Assembly (NCBI GenBank): GCA_028696375.1
Contig: JAQVHD010000006.1
Coordinates: 1 to 27,529 of the forward strand
Source: Minisyncoccota bacterium
Lineage (GTDB): Bacteria; Patescibacteriota; Minisyncoccia; UBA6257; JAAZHW01
Reading direction: 5' to 3'
Length of the DNA: 27,529 bases
A program made the translations under genes and the position numbers. Shown piece after piece: positions 15,609 to 23,853 of the stretch. Below the pieces are notes generated by a model. The model was not told where the DNA came from. It searched no databases and saw nothing but the letters and a program-made list of their open reading frames with translations. The first letter of the stretch is position 1, and the number at the start of each line of letters is the position of its first letter.

Positions 15609-16649
15609 ATGCGCACTTTAGGAATTGATATTGGAACAACTAATATAAAAGCAGTAGAACTTTCAGGCGCCATCAACAACATGGTACTAGAGAATTATGG
15701 AATTTTAGAAACCTACGGTTATCTCGAAAGGAGTAATGCGGCTATTCAAACTAATTATTTTAAACTAGTTGAAGAAATTACAGTAGAGTTGCTAAGGCAA
15801 CTTTTTTTAGTTTTTAAACCTAAAACCAAAAGAGCCTTTTTTTCATTGCCTGTTTTTTCGAGTTTCATTACTAATTTTAATCTGCCTTTTGTTAATGATA
15901 AAGAAATTGCTCAGGCAGTACCCTTCGAAGCTAAAAAATACATTCCTTTGCCATTAGAGGAATTAGAAATTAATTGGATGGTGGTGGCTAAAAATGTGGA
16001 GGGCGGCAAAGAGACTAGTCGCATTGTCTTGGTAGCAACACCCAAAGAACTAATTCAAAAATATCAACACATCGCTCAAGCGCTTAGTTTAAACTTAGTC
16101 GGATGGGAAATTGAAGGTTTTTCTTTAGCCAGAGCTTTGGTTGGAGAAGATAAAACACCTACTCTGATAACGGATATTGGGACTCAAATCACTAACTTAT
16201 TTGTGGTTGATAATGGTTTTCTTGTTAATTTTGAAAGTTTAAACATAGGCGGTGCAGAAATTACTCACATTATTAGTCAAAGCTTGGGAGTGTCGCAAGA
16301 AAGAGCAGAAGAATTTAAAAAAATAAAAGGGTTTAAAATTGCTCCTGAAGAAATGGGCGTCGTGAATGTTTTAATGCCTATTGTGGATAATTTTGGCAAT
16401 GAAATTTTAAGAATGATAGATATATATCGCGAAAAAAATAATCGCCAGATAGAAAAAGTTATTTTGACCGGCGGGACAGCCAACATGCCAGGATTAGCTG
16501 AGTATTTTACTGAATTTTTGAATTTAACCGTCGAAAAAGCCTGGCCATTTAAGCAGATTAAATATCAGCAATTTTTGGAGCCCCTTCTAAGAGATGTAGC
16601 ACCTTATTTAAGTGTTGCTACGGGCGCTGCCATACAAGGCTTGGCATAA
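15609..16649 (+). CDS. pilM: Type IV pilus assembly protein PilM
   Basis: Cytoplasmic actin-like (FtsA-like) protein that binds the PilN N-terminus and couples the pilus motor to the inner-membrane platform. The 346 residues have phosphate-1 LGIDIGTTNIKAVEL (about residues 3-17), the PilM-typical segment AVPFEAKKYIPLPLEELEINW, phosphate-2 LITDIGTQITNLFV, and an adenosine-type motif ILTGGTANMPGL. It is first in the T4P cluster and divergent from comF. A promoter overlaps its last codons, so the genes downstream can be expressed separately from it. Confidence 0.93.
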   Translation: MRTLGIDIGTTNIKAVELSGAINNMVLENYGILETYGYLERSNAAIQTNYFKLVEEITVELLRQLFLVFKPKTKRAFFSLPVFSSFITNFNLPFVNDKEIAQAVPFEAKKYIPLPLEELEINWMVVAKNVEGGKETSRIVLVATPKELIQKYQHIAQALSLNLVGWEIEGFSLARALVGEDKTPTLITDIGTQITNLFVVDNGFLVNFESLNIGGAEITHIISQSLGVSQERAEEFKKIKGFKIAPEEMGVVNVLMPIVDNFGNEILRMIDIYREKNNRQIEKVILTGGTANMPGLAEYFTEFLNLTVEKAWPFKQIKYQQFLEPLLRDVAPYLSVATGAAIQGLA

Positions 16650-16669
16650 TTTTAGAAAAGGCTTATAAT
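16641..16669 (+). promoter_or_regulatory. Promoter 1 upstream of pilN (overlaps the pilM 3' end)
   Basis: TTGGCA at 16641-16646 and TATAAT at 16664-16669 have a 17-bp spacer. The -35 hexamer overlaps the last pilM codons and stop. The start would fall near 16676, leaving about 60 nt of leader before pilN. This is one of the best promoter matches in the window. Confidence 0.65.
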
Positions 16670-16694
16670 AAAAGAGTAGGTGGTGTCGCATGAT

Positions 16695-16723
16695 TTGGAG
16701 ATTGATAAATTAAATATTATAAT
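16695..16723 (+). promoter_or_regulatory. Promoter 2 upstream of pilN (predicted very short leader)
   Basis: TTGGAG at 16695-16700 and TATAAT at 16718-16723 have a 17-bp spacer. The -10 is perfect and the -35 partial. Transcription would start near 16730, only about 5 nt before the pilN ATG at 16735, predicting a nearly leaderless mRNA. It lies in tandem with promoter 1. Confidence 0.45.
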
Positions 16724-16734
16724 GAAATAAACAT

Positions 16735-17268
16735 ATGGCAGACTTTCAAGTGGTAGAACCATTAAGTAAAAAAAAGTCATCAGGATGGATGACCAACTTA
16801 ATTACTATTGCGATTATCGTTTTCGTTGTTATTTTTGGTCTCTATTTTGTTGCTAATTTTTATGATAATTATATTAGAAAAAGCATAGCTGATATCAATA
16901 CTAAGATCAAAGATCTGGCGAAAGAAATTTCCGTAGAAGATCGCAATGAAGTTTTAACTTTTTATTCTCAATTAGTAAATCTTAAAACTCTTTTGGCCAA
17001 TCATGTTTATCCGTCTAATATCTTTTCCCGTTTGGAATTAATTACTCATCCCCAAGTTGCTTTCACTTCATTTTCTTATGATAACAAAAATTCCACTATT
17101 AAATTAGAAGGATATGCTAAAGATTTAAATATTTTAGCGCAGCAGCTTTTAGCTTTTCAAAAAACAACAGATTTTACAAAAATTACAGTCAGCGATATTA
17201 AAAGCACAACGGATAGAGTGCAGTTTGGAGTCGAAATAAATTTTAGGCCCAATTTTATTTATAAATAA
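16735..17268 (+). CDS. pilN: PilN-like type IV pilus inner-membrane platform protein
   Basis: Single-pass membrane protein of 177 residues: a short cytoplasmic tail (about 18 residues), one membrane helix (about 19-41), a helical or coiled-coil stretch (about 45-85), and a small alpha/beta domain ending VQFGVEINF. In the PilMNO complex the PilN tail binds PilM and its periplasmic part pairs with PilO. The Pseudomonas PilM-binding motif (INLLPWR) is not seen; the tail reads FQVVEPLSKKK instead. Assignment rests on topology and position between pilM and pilO, so PilN-like is safer than PilN. Confidence 0.72.
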   Translation: MADFQVVEPLSKKKSSGWMTNLITIAIIVFVVIFGLYFVANFYDNYIRKSIADINTKIKDLAKEISVEDRNEVLTFYSQLVNLKTLLANHVYPSNIFSRLELITHPQVAFTSFSYDNKNSTIKLEGYAKDLNILAQQLLAFQKTTDFTKITVSDIKSTTDRVQFGVEINFRPNFIYK

Positions 17269-17276
17269 TAAAATTT

Positions 17277-17876
17277 ATGCAGGAATCAGAAAAGAGAACT
17301 ATTAGTATAATCATCATTATTGCTTTATTTATTGGGGCAGCGGTTGTTTTCTTTACAATGACTTGGCCAATGTTAAATCAAGTACTGGCTTCGAATAGAG
17401 AATTAGCACAAGCGAAAGCGGAATATCAAAAACAGGCAAATGCAGTTCAGTTAGCCAAAACCATTGTTGATCAATATAAAAATTTAACAGATGTAAACCA
17501 GATGGTTTCCTTAACAATGCCACGTACGGAAGAGTTGTACAATGTCTTAGTTCAGTTAAATAAAATTTCCGAAGACAGCGGGTTGATTATTCAAAGTATT
17601 GGTTTACAGAAACCATCGACCGGCATGACCCACCCCACCTCTTCTACGCAAGTTTTATTAAAAACGCCACAACAGATGAGCCTGACGCTCTCATTAAACG
17701 GTACTTATGAGGCATTCAAAACATGGTTAGAAGCGATAGAAACAAATATCCGATTAATGGATGTTACCAATATTTCTTTAGCAGGAACAAGCTCTTTGTT
17801 GGCGGGGAGAGAAACCAATCCAACGCTAGATTTCTTTAATTATAAAGTCACGATTAATATTTATTATCAGCCTTAG
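17277..17876 (+). CDS. pilO: PilO-like type IV pilus inner-membrane platform protein
   Basis: 199 residues: an N-terminal membrane helix (about 8-29), a heptad-like helical region rich in Ala, Gln and Lys (about 35-75), then a ferredoxin-like alpha/beta domain (about 85-199). The PilO-like phrase VLVQLNKISEDSGLIIQSIG and the strand pattern MSLTLSLNGTYEAFKTWLEAIE fit this fold. The gene lies 8 nt after pilN and 5 nt before the next gene. PilO normally pairs with PilN to position the platform. Confidence 0.8.
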   Translation: MQESEKRTISIIIIIALFIGAAVVFFTMTWPMLNQVLASNRELAQAKAEYQKQANAVQLAKTIVDQYKNLTDVNQMVSLTMPRTEELYNVLVQLNKISEDSGLIIQSIGLQKPSTGMTHPTSSTQVLLKTPQQMSLTLSLNGTYEAFKTWLEAIETNIRLMDVTNISLAGTSSLLAGRETNPTLDFFNYKVTINIYYQP

Positions 17877-17881
17877 CAATT

Positions 17882-18259
17882 ATGGAAACAATAGAACAAA
17901 AATCTAAGAGTAATGTCGCTATTTATATTATTATTATCATTTTAATAATAGCTATTATTGCAGTCTATTTTATCTTTTTTGCCCCAGAAAAATTGGCAAC
18001 TTCCGAGAGTGCAATAACTCCAGTGCCAGTGGTGAATACCGCAACTGAAGAAGTGGGCTCAACAGCGACGACAAAAACTACAATGCCTGCCTCGGTAACG
18101 AGTCGCGCAACATCCACTGATATTACAGGCGGTTTGAGTTCTCTAAAATTAACTCCTGAAGATATTTTAAATAATCCTATTTTTCAATCTCTTCATAGCT
18201 ATGCTGAGCCGGTAGAAGTACCCTCATTGGGTCGTCCTAACCCATTCATTCCTTATTAA
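17882..18259 (+). CDS. Small single-pass protein at the PilP position
   Basis: No family is firmly recognised. The 125 residues comprise a charged start (METIEQKSKS), a strongly hydrophobic Ile-rich helix (about 12-34), a Ser/Thr/Ala/Val-rich low-complexity linker (about 38-88), and a C-terminal tail with LTPEDILNNPIFQSLHSYAE, then VEVPSLGRPNPFIPY. It lacks the lipobox and beta-domain of Gram-negative PilP. Its place between pilO and pilB suggests it docks on the PilNO platform through the C-terminal tail (inference). The linker is the sort often glycosylated or extended through the wall. It starts 5 nt after pilO and ends 19 nt before pilB. Confidence 0.7.
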   Translation: METIEQKSKSNVAIYIIIIILIIAIIAVYFIFFAPEKLATSESAITPVPVVNTATEEVGSTATTKTTMPASVTSRATSTDITGGLSSLKLTPEDILNNPIFQSLHSYAEPVEVPSLGRPNPFIPY

Positions 18260-18278
18260 TTAGTACTATTATTCAACA

Positions 18279-20039
18279 ATGATACCTAATAAAACCTTAA
18301 TAGAACTTTTATTAAAAAACAAAAAAATCGATCAAGCAACAGCCGATAAGCTTCTTAAAGAAAGTGAGAATTTAAATCGCCCAGTAGAAGAAATTATTTA
18401 TGAAAGAAATTTAATTCCGCAGGATGAGTTGGTAAAGATTAAGAGCGATTATTATAAAATTCCTGTAAAAACTTTTTCCAAAGAGGATGTGATTCCGAAT
18501 GAAGTGCTAAATATTATTCCTGAAGAGGTAGCGCGAACACATCAAATTGTAGCCTTTAAAAAAGAAGGCGATACTTTATATGTAGGAATGCTTTCGCCTG
18601 ACGATCAACAAGCCCAAGATATTTTAAAATTTATTGCAAAACAGCGAAAGTTGAATATCGCAATTTATCTGGTTACTAAATCGGATTTGGAAAATATTTG
18701 GAAAAACTATCGATCTTTCGCTACACGCCTAAAAGAGATCCAAGATAGTGTAGAAATTTTTAAAAGACAAAGTAAGCCCTCGCACCAACCCTATCAACAA
18801 CGAGTGGTGAGAATTGATGAAGCAAGCGGTATTATTGCTGAAGAAGCGCCAATTATTAAAATTGTTTCTACTATTTTAGAGGAGTCGGTAGAATCAAATG
18901 CTTCTGATATTCACATCGAGCCAATGAGAAATAAATTACGTGTTCGTTTCCGATTGGACGGTGAATTAAAAGAAATGTTATCTCTTCCTTTAGAATTACA
19001 ACCGGCTATTGTTGCACGTATCAAAATTCTTTCTGATCTCAAGATTGATGAAACAAGGATTCCTCAAGATGGACGTTTCAGAACTATTTTAGATAATAAA
19101 GAAATAGATTTTCGAGTAGCCACATTTCCTACCGCGCTGGGCGAGAAGGTGGCTATTCGTGTTCTTAATCCGTATGTAGGTCTGAGGACTCTTGATGGTT
19201 TGGGTATCAGAGAATATCATAAGACTATCATTGAAGAAGCAATTGCTAAGCCGTTTGGAATGATATTAGCTACTGGGCCAACTGGTTCTGGTAAAACCAC
19301 CACACTCTATGCTATCCTGCAAGGATTTAATAAAGAGTCGATAAATGTTGTCAGTCTTGAAGATCCTGTTGAGTATTTTATTGAAGGATTAAATCAATCC
19401 CAAGTCAAACCAGAAATCGGCTATGATTTTGCTTCTGGCTTAAGACAAATTGTACGTCAGGATCCTGATGTTATTATGGTAGGCGAAATTCGTGATAATG
19501 AAACTGCGGCTTTGGCAGTTCACGCTGCTTTAACCGGTCATATTGTTCTTTCGACTCTTCATACGAATAATGCAGTGGGTGTTATTCCGCGATTGATTGA
19601 TATGAAAATAGAACCCTATCTGTTGCCAGCTTCTTTAATTTTAATGATGGCTCAACGGTTGGCTGGTCGTCTTTGTGATAATTGCAAGCAGAAGGAGGAA
19701 GCAACTGGAAGTTTAAGGGAAGTCATTGATAAATCCGTAGCATCATTGCCTAAAGATCTTAGAGAAAAATATAGAAAGGATAAATACGAAATTTATCTGC
19801 CTCAAGGATGTAAAGAGTGTAATTTTAAAGGAACAAAAGGACGCTTGCCTTTTTTCGAAGTTTTAAAAATGACGCCTTCGCTGGAAGAAGTTATTCTTAA
19901 GGATCCCTCAGATACTAATTTAAAAGCAGAGGCTGAAAAACAGGGAATGATTACTTTGCGTCAGGATGGAATCATTAAGGCTTTGGAAGGTTTAGTTTCT
20001 ATAGATGAAGTTCTGAAGGAAACAATAGAGATGGAATAA
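18279..20039 (+). CDS. pilB: Type IV pilus extension ATPase PilB
   Basis: Cytoplasmic GspE/PilB hexameric motor powering pilus assembly. The 586 residues comprise an N-terminal MshEN/GspE-N type domain (about 1-150), a linker, and a RecA-like core. Walker A is GPTGSGKT at 333-340; the Walker B region is DPDVIMVGEIRDNETA; the His box includes TGHIVLSTLHTNNA. The zinc-binding tetracysteine typical of PilB/GspE and absent from PilT is present (Cys466, Cys469, Cys511, Cys514), identifying this as the assembly motor. pilT follows after 36 nt. Confidence 0.96.
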   Translation: MIPNKTLIELLLKNKKIDQATADKLLKESENLNRPVEEIIYERNLIPQDELVKIKSDYYKIPVKTFSKEDVIPNEVLNIIPEEVARTHQIVAFKKEGDTLYVGMLSPDDQQAQDILKFIAKQRKLNIAIYLVTKSDLENIWKNYRSFATRLKEIQDSVEIFKRQSKPSHQPYQQRVVRIDEASGIIAEEAPIIKIVSTILEESVESNASDIHIEPMRNKLRVRFRLDGELKEMLSLPLELQPAIVARIKILSDLKIDETRIPQDGRFRTILDNKEIDFRVATFPTALGEKVAIRVLNPYVGLRTLDGLGIREYHKTIIEEAIAKPFGMILATGPTGSGKTTTLYAILQGFNKESINVVSLEDPVEYFIEGLNQSQVKPEIGYDFASGLRQIVRQDPDVIMVGEIRDNETAALAVHAALTGHIVLSTLHTNNAVGVIPRLIDMKIEPYLLPASLILMMAQRLAGRLCDNCKQKEEATGSLREVIDKSVASLPKDLREKYRKDKYEIYLPQGCKECNFKGTKGRLPFFEVLKMTPSLEEVILKDPSDTNLKAEAEKQGMITLRQDGIIKALEGLVSIDEVLKETIEME

Positions 20040-20053
20040 AAAAGAACCTATGG

Positions 20054-20059
20054 TATAAT
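20054..20059 (+). promoter_or_regulatory. Extended -10 promoter upstream of pilT
   Basis: TGGTATAAT (TGn plus consensus -10 at 20054-20059) lies in the 36-nt pilB-pilT gap. The hexamer at the -35 position (ATGGAA) is poor, as is common for extended -10 promoters. Transcription would start near 20066, about 10 nt before the pilT ATG, giving a very short leader and possible pilB-independent pilT expression. Confidence 0.45.
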
Positions 20060-20075
20060 TAATTTAATTAATAAT

Positions 20076-21152
20076 ATGGCAGATATCTTTTATAAAGAAA
20101 AATTGGAGAGCTTATTAATCTTAACGGCGCAACAAAACGCGTCTGATTTACATTTCTCCGTTGGTCGCAAACCCACGTTAAGAATTGATGGCCGATTGAT
20201 TTCTATTGCCAAAGAAGAAGTTTACACTAAGGAAGTCGTGGAAGGATTAATTGGTGCCTTAGTGCCTGAAAATCGCAAGGAAGAGTTTTTGAAAAATCGA
20301 GAAATAGATTTTTCTTACACCCTATCAGACAAGGCACGTTTTCGTGTCAATGTCTATTTTCAAAGAGGCAATATGGCGGCAGCTCTAAGATTTATTCCTT
20401 ATAAAATTAGGACAATTGAAGAATTAAATCTACCGCCCGTGTTGCACGATTTTGCTAAATATACTCAAGGTTTTGTTCTTATAGTAGGACCAGCTGGTCA
20501 CGGTAAATCAACAACTCTAGCAGCTATTATCGACGAAATTAATCATGAACGAACAGCCCATATAATTGCTATCGAAGATCCAATAGAATATATATTTATC
20601 CAAGATCGTTCAATTATTGATCAAAGAGAAGTATTATCAGATACGTTGAGTTTTCATCGAGGTTTGCGCTCTATCTTAAGGCAAGACCCCGATGTGATTA
20701 TGGTCGGAGAAATGAGAGACCCCGAAACAATTCAAACAGCTATTACGGCGGCCGAAACAGGACATCTAGTTTTTTCAACATTACATACCAATTCTGCTTC
20801 TCAAACTATTGATCGTATCATAGATAGTTTTCCAGCTTCTCAACAGGCCCAAATTAGAACTCAATTAGCAGCGACTCTTGTTGGTATCGTGTCCCAGCGA
20901 TTAGTGCCACGATTAAATGGAGGACGTATTCCAGCTTGCGAGGTGATGCTGACAAATTCCGCTATTCGTAATTTAATTCGCGAAGATAAGATTTACCAAA
21001 TCGATCTAGTAATTGAAACTAGTGTTCAAGAACGGATGATTTCCCTAAACCGTTCTTTAGCTAATCTTGTAAAACAAAGCGAAATTTCTTTAGAAACAGC
21101 CGAATCGTATTCATTAAATCCCGCCGAATTAGCTAATCTTTTGGCTCGTTAA
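20076..21152 (+). CDS. pilT: Type IV pilus retraction ATPase PilT
   Basis: Hexameric ATPase that depolymerises pili, powering twitching and DNA-uptake retraction. The 358 residues match the family (about 344-370). The N-terminal PAS-like part begins with SDLHFSVGRKPTLRIDG. Walker A is GPAGHGKS at 138-145 (most PilT have GPTGSGKS); Walker B is DPDVIMVGEMRD; the His box contains TGHLVFSTLHTNSA. The PilT-specific AIRNLIRE motif, required for retraction in other bacteria, is present near residue 293. No tetracysteine is present. Confidence 0.96.
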   Translation: MADIFYKEKLESLLILTAQQNASDLHFSVGRKPTLRIDGRLISIAKEEVYTKEVVEGLIGALVPENRKEEFLKNREIDFSYTLSDKARFRVNVYFQRGNMAAALRFIPYKIRTIEELNLPPVLHDFAKYTQGFVLIVGPAGHGKSTTLAAIIDEINHERTAHIIAIEDPIEYIFIQDRSIIDQREVLSDTLSFHRGLRSILRQDPDVIMVGEMRDPETIQTAITAAETGHLVFSTLHTNSASQTIDRIIDSFPASQQAQIRTQLAATLVGIVSQRLVPRLNGGRIPACEVMLTNSAIRNLIREDKIYQIDLVIETSVQERMISLNRSLANLVKQSEISLETAESYSLNPAELANLLAR

Positions 21153-21164
21153 TTAGTTAAAAAT

Positions 21165-22376
21165 ATGGCAAAATTTCGTTATACAGGCAGAAATGATTTA
21201 GGAGAAATTCAAAGCGGCGTTGTAGAAGCAGGTAGCCGAGATTTAGCTATTAAAATTTTGCAGGATAACAAAATCTATGTTCTTTCATTAGAATCTTTGG
21301 AAAAGGAAGGGTTTTTAGATAAACTTCTCCGATCTTTTCAACGTGTTAAAACTAAAGATCTGATGGTTTTTACTCGTCAGCTCAGTGTGTTGCTTTCCGC
21401 AAAAGTTCAGCTAGTTGATTCATTAAAGAGTTTGTACAATCAAGTGACGGACCCCATGCTTAAAGATGCGATCTTTGATGTTTTCACTGATGTTGAAGGA
21501 GGATTGTATTTTTCTCAGGCCCTAGCAAAACATCCTCGGGTATTTTCGGATTTTTTTATCAATATGGTGCGTTCGGCAGAGTTATCCGGACGTTTGGAGG
21601 AGACTCTTAACTATTTGGCAGATTATTTGGAAAAAGATAATAATTTGAGATCAAAATTAAGAGATGCGATGATTTATCCGGCATTTATTATTGTTGTTTT
21701 TTTGGCAGTTATGATATTGGTTGTAACAGTAGTGATTCCACAGCTCAAAGGTATTTTTACTGAATCAGGTAGTCAACTGCCCTTTATTACTCGCGTATTG
21801 ATGGGAGTGGGTGATTTTCTTTTGAATTGGGGTGTGGCCATTGTTATTTTCTTAGCTATTGTCATTTTTTTGTTCATTCGCTATATTCGGACACCAGAAG
21901 GTAAAGCTTTTTGGCAGCAACTGATTATTTCTTTGCCTATTATTGGCCCTATTCAAAAAGAAGTCGCTATCAGTCGTTTTACTTCTTCTTGCAGCGCTTT
22001 GTTGAAGGGTGGATTGCCGATAGCAAGTTCTTTAGAGATTGCTGGAAAAATCACAGGCAATGTCGTTTATGAAGATATTTTAAAGAAAACTGCTAATGCC
22101 GTGAGAAGTGGTAGTAATATTTCCGACTGTTTGATTCAATATCCAAAATATTTTCCTCCAATGGTGATTCAAATGATTTCTGTAGGAGAAATTTCCGGAC
22201 AAGTGGATGAGTTGATGCAAAAAGTAGCAGATTTTTATAGTAATGAAGTTGATCAAGTGGCGGCTAACTTAGCCGAGATTATTCAGCCAGTTCTTATCGT
22301 AGCTTTAGGTGTGTTTATTGGTCTTTTTGTGGCTGCAGTATTAATGCCAATTTATAACTTGGCACAAGTATTTTAA
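21165..22376 (+). CDS. pilC: Type IV pilus inner-membrane platform protein PilC
   Basis: GspF-family polytopic core on which pilins are assembled and which contacts PilB and PilT. The 403 residues comprise an N-terminal YTGRNDLGEIQSGVVEA segment, then duplicated GspF domains (about 63-190 and 265-395) with three predicted membrane helices. DLMVFTRQLSVLLSAKVQL and the second-repeat equivalents RFTSSCSALLKGGLPI and MVIQMISVGEISGQVDELM are diagnostic. It starts 12 nt after pilT. Confidence 0.95.
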   Translation: MAKFRYTGRNDLGEIQSGVVEAGSRDLAIKILQDNKIYVLSLESLEKEGFLDKLLRSFQRVKTKDLMVFTRQLSVLLSAKVQLVDSLKSLYNQVTDPMLKDAIFDVFTDVEGGLYFSQALAKHPRVFSDFFINMVRSAELSGRLEETLNYLADYLEKDNNLRSKLRDAMIYPAFIIVVFLAVMILVVTVVIPQLKGIFTESGSQLPFITRVLMGVGDFLLNWGVAIVIFLAIVIFLFIRYIRTPEGKAFWQQLIISLPIIGPIQKEVAISRFTSSCSALLKGGLPIASSLEIAGKITGNVVYEDILKKTANAVRSGSNISDCLIQYPKYFPPMVIQMISVGEISGQVDELMQKVADFYSNEVDQVAANLAEIIQPVLIVALGVFIGLFVAAVLMPIYNLAQVF

Positions 22377-22386
22377 TGAGGTAAAA

Positions 22387-22392
22387 TATAAT
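22387..22392 (+). promoter_or_regulatory. Possible -10 element for the pilin gene
   Basis: TATAAT lies in the 63-bp pilC-pilin gap, about 48 nt before the pilin ATG. A TTGGCA at 22359-22364 is 22 bp away, too far for a standard -35. A separate pilin promoter would make sense for a highly expressed major subunit, but the evidence is only the -10. Confidence 0.3.
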
Positions 22393-22439
22393 AAACAAAG
22401 GTCGATTTAAATTAAAAATAGTCGAAAAAACTTATTTAT

Positions 22440-22916
22440 ATGAACAAAAAGAACAAAGGTTTTACTCTTATTGAAATGCTCGTGGTAGTCGCCGTGATTG
22501 GTCTCTTGGCTTCTCTAATTTTGGTTGGTTTATCCAGCTTTAGAACAAGAGGCCGAGATACACGAAGAGTAGCTGATACCAAAGAAATTCAGAATGGTTT
22601 GGAGTTATACTATATGAAAAATGGTAAATATCCAACATCAGTGAGCACTTGGCAGGATTTGGAAAGTGCTTTAGTAAACGCGGGGATAGGAATAACTAAA
22701 ATACCTCAAGATCCTAATTATAGCTCTAGTAATCCAGAGGCGACTTATCGCTATGGCGTTTCTGATGACGGTCAACACTATGTGATTGGCGTAAAAATTG
22801 AAGATGAAGATGCTAATAGTTCGCTTTTAGATAGTGATATTGACAATAACCACCTTAGTAGTTTGAATATATCTGGCATAGATTGCGATGATCCGGTTTA
22901 TTGCGTAGGAATGTAA
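22440..22916 (+). CDS. Major type IV pilin-like prepilin (GspG/PilA class)
   Basis: 158-residue prepilin with a short positive leader MNKKNKG and the cleavage/methylation site G7|FTLIEMLVVVAVIG, including Glu at +5. The hydrophobic N-terminal helix continues to about residue 33. A pseudopilin-like segment follows, RVADTKEIQNGLELYYMKNGKYP. The C-terminus has an Asp/Asn-rich loop (EDEDANSSLLDSDIDNN) that could bind calcium as in GspG (inference) and a Cys149/Cys155 pair able to close a small disulfide loop. It is the only pilin gene in the cluster, so minor pilins must be elsewhere if present. pilD follows after 16 nt. Confidence 0.9.
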   Translation: MNKKNKGFTLIEMLVVVAVIGLLASLILVGLSSFRTRGRDTRRVADTKEIQNGLELYYMKNGKYPTSVSTWQDLESALVNAGIGITKIPQDPNYSSSNPEATYRYGVSDDGQHYVIGVKIEDEDANSSLLDSDIDNNHLSSLNISGIDCDDPVYCVGM

Positions 22917-22932
22917 AACCAAAATTTTTTAT

Positions 22933-23853
22933 ATGTCACAGTCGTTGCTTATCGCGATTGTTTTTTTACTCGGGTTGGGGGTGGGTAGTTTTATTAATGT
23001 AATTACCATTCGCTTCCAACCCGATAAAAATATTCCATTTACTCAATTAGTTGGCGGTCGATCCCGCTGTAATTTTTGTGGCCATCAATTAAAATGGTAT
23101 GATTTGATCCCTCTTTTTAGTTTTATCTTTTTAAAAGGCAAATGTCGCTACTGTGGTAAAAAAATTTCTTGGCAATATCCGATTGTAGAATTATTGACAG
23201 CATTAATTTTTTCCGGTGTAACTTATCGATTACTGCGGCTTGATGCTATTCGTTTGGTCATTGCTACCGGTAGCATTCCTTTTTGGGTTTGGTTCGCTAT
23301 CCTCCTCTTCTTATTTTATAGTGCCATTTTAATTATTTTATCTATTATTGATATCAAGCATTACCTTTTACCTGATAAATATATTTATTCTGCAATGGGC
23401 GTGGCGGTTATAGCTGATGTAATTTTTTACGGTTTGAGTAAGACGAAGAAGTTTAATTTTCCTTCCTGTGGTTTGAATTTCTTAAGTAGCTACATGGATT
23501 ATTTTAACTGCCAATTTAATGTGCTGATTTCTTATTTGTTGGGTGCGGTCGCAGTAGGAGGATTCCTTTTTATTATTTATCTTTTAACAAAAGGAAGGGG
23601 AATGGGGCTAGGAGATGTCAAATTAGGCCTTTTGATAGGATTAATGCTCGGTTTAACCAATGGTCTTCTAGCTTTGATTGCAGCCTTTATTATTGGATCC
23701 TTTGTTGGTATAATATTATTAGCATCTAAAAAGAAGGCTTTAAAGGACTGGGTGCCATTTGGGCCATTTTTAGCCTTAGGAGTTTTTGTGGCGATTTTTT
23801 GGGGATCGTTTCTCGTCGAATCGTATCTCTCAATATTTAATTATTTAATATGA
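22933..23853 (+). CDS. pilD: Prepilin peptidase / N-methyltransferase PilD
   Basis: Membrane aspartyl protease (A24) that removes the prepilin leader and methylates the new N-terminal Phe. The 306 residues have an N-terminal domain with two zinc-type pairs, CNFCG and CRYCGKKISWQYPIVELLTA, then about eight membrane helices. The catalytic aspartates are Asp140 in IIDIKHYLLPD and Asp228 in GMGLGDVKLG. The cytoplasmic cysteines needed by bifunctional enzymes are present, so methylation is likely retained. It overlaps the next gene by 4 nt (ATGA). Confidence 0.95.
   Translation: MSQSLLIAIVFLLGLGVGSFINVITIRFQPDKNIPFTQLVGGRSRCNFCGHQLKWYDLIPLFSFIFLKGKCRYCGKKISWQYPIVELLTALIFSGVTYRLLRLDAIRLVIATGSIPFWVWFAILLFLFYSAILIILSIIDIKHYLLPDKYIYSAMGVAVIADVIFYGLSKTKKFNFPSCGLNFLSSYMDYFNCQFNVLISYLLGAVAVGGFLFIIYLLTKGRGMGLGDVKLGLLIGLMLGLTNGLLALIAAFIIGSFVGIILLASKKKALKDWVPFGPFLALGVFVAIFWGSFLVESYLSIFNYLI

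Noticed and set aside
18261..18278. TATTAT before pilB as a promoter
   Set aside because: It is a single A/T-rich hexamer 7 nt from the ATG, with no -35; such words are common by chance in this base composition.
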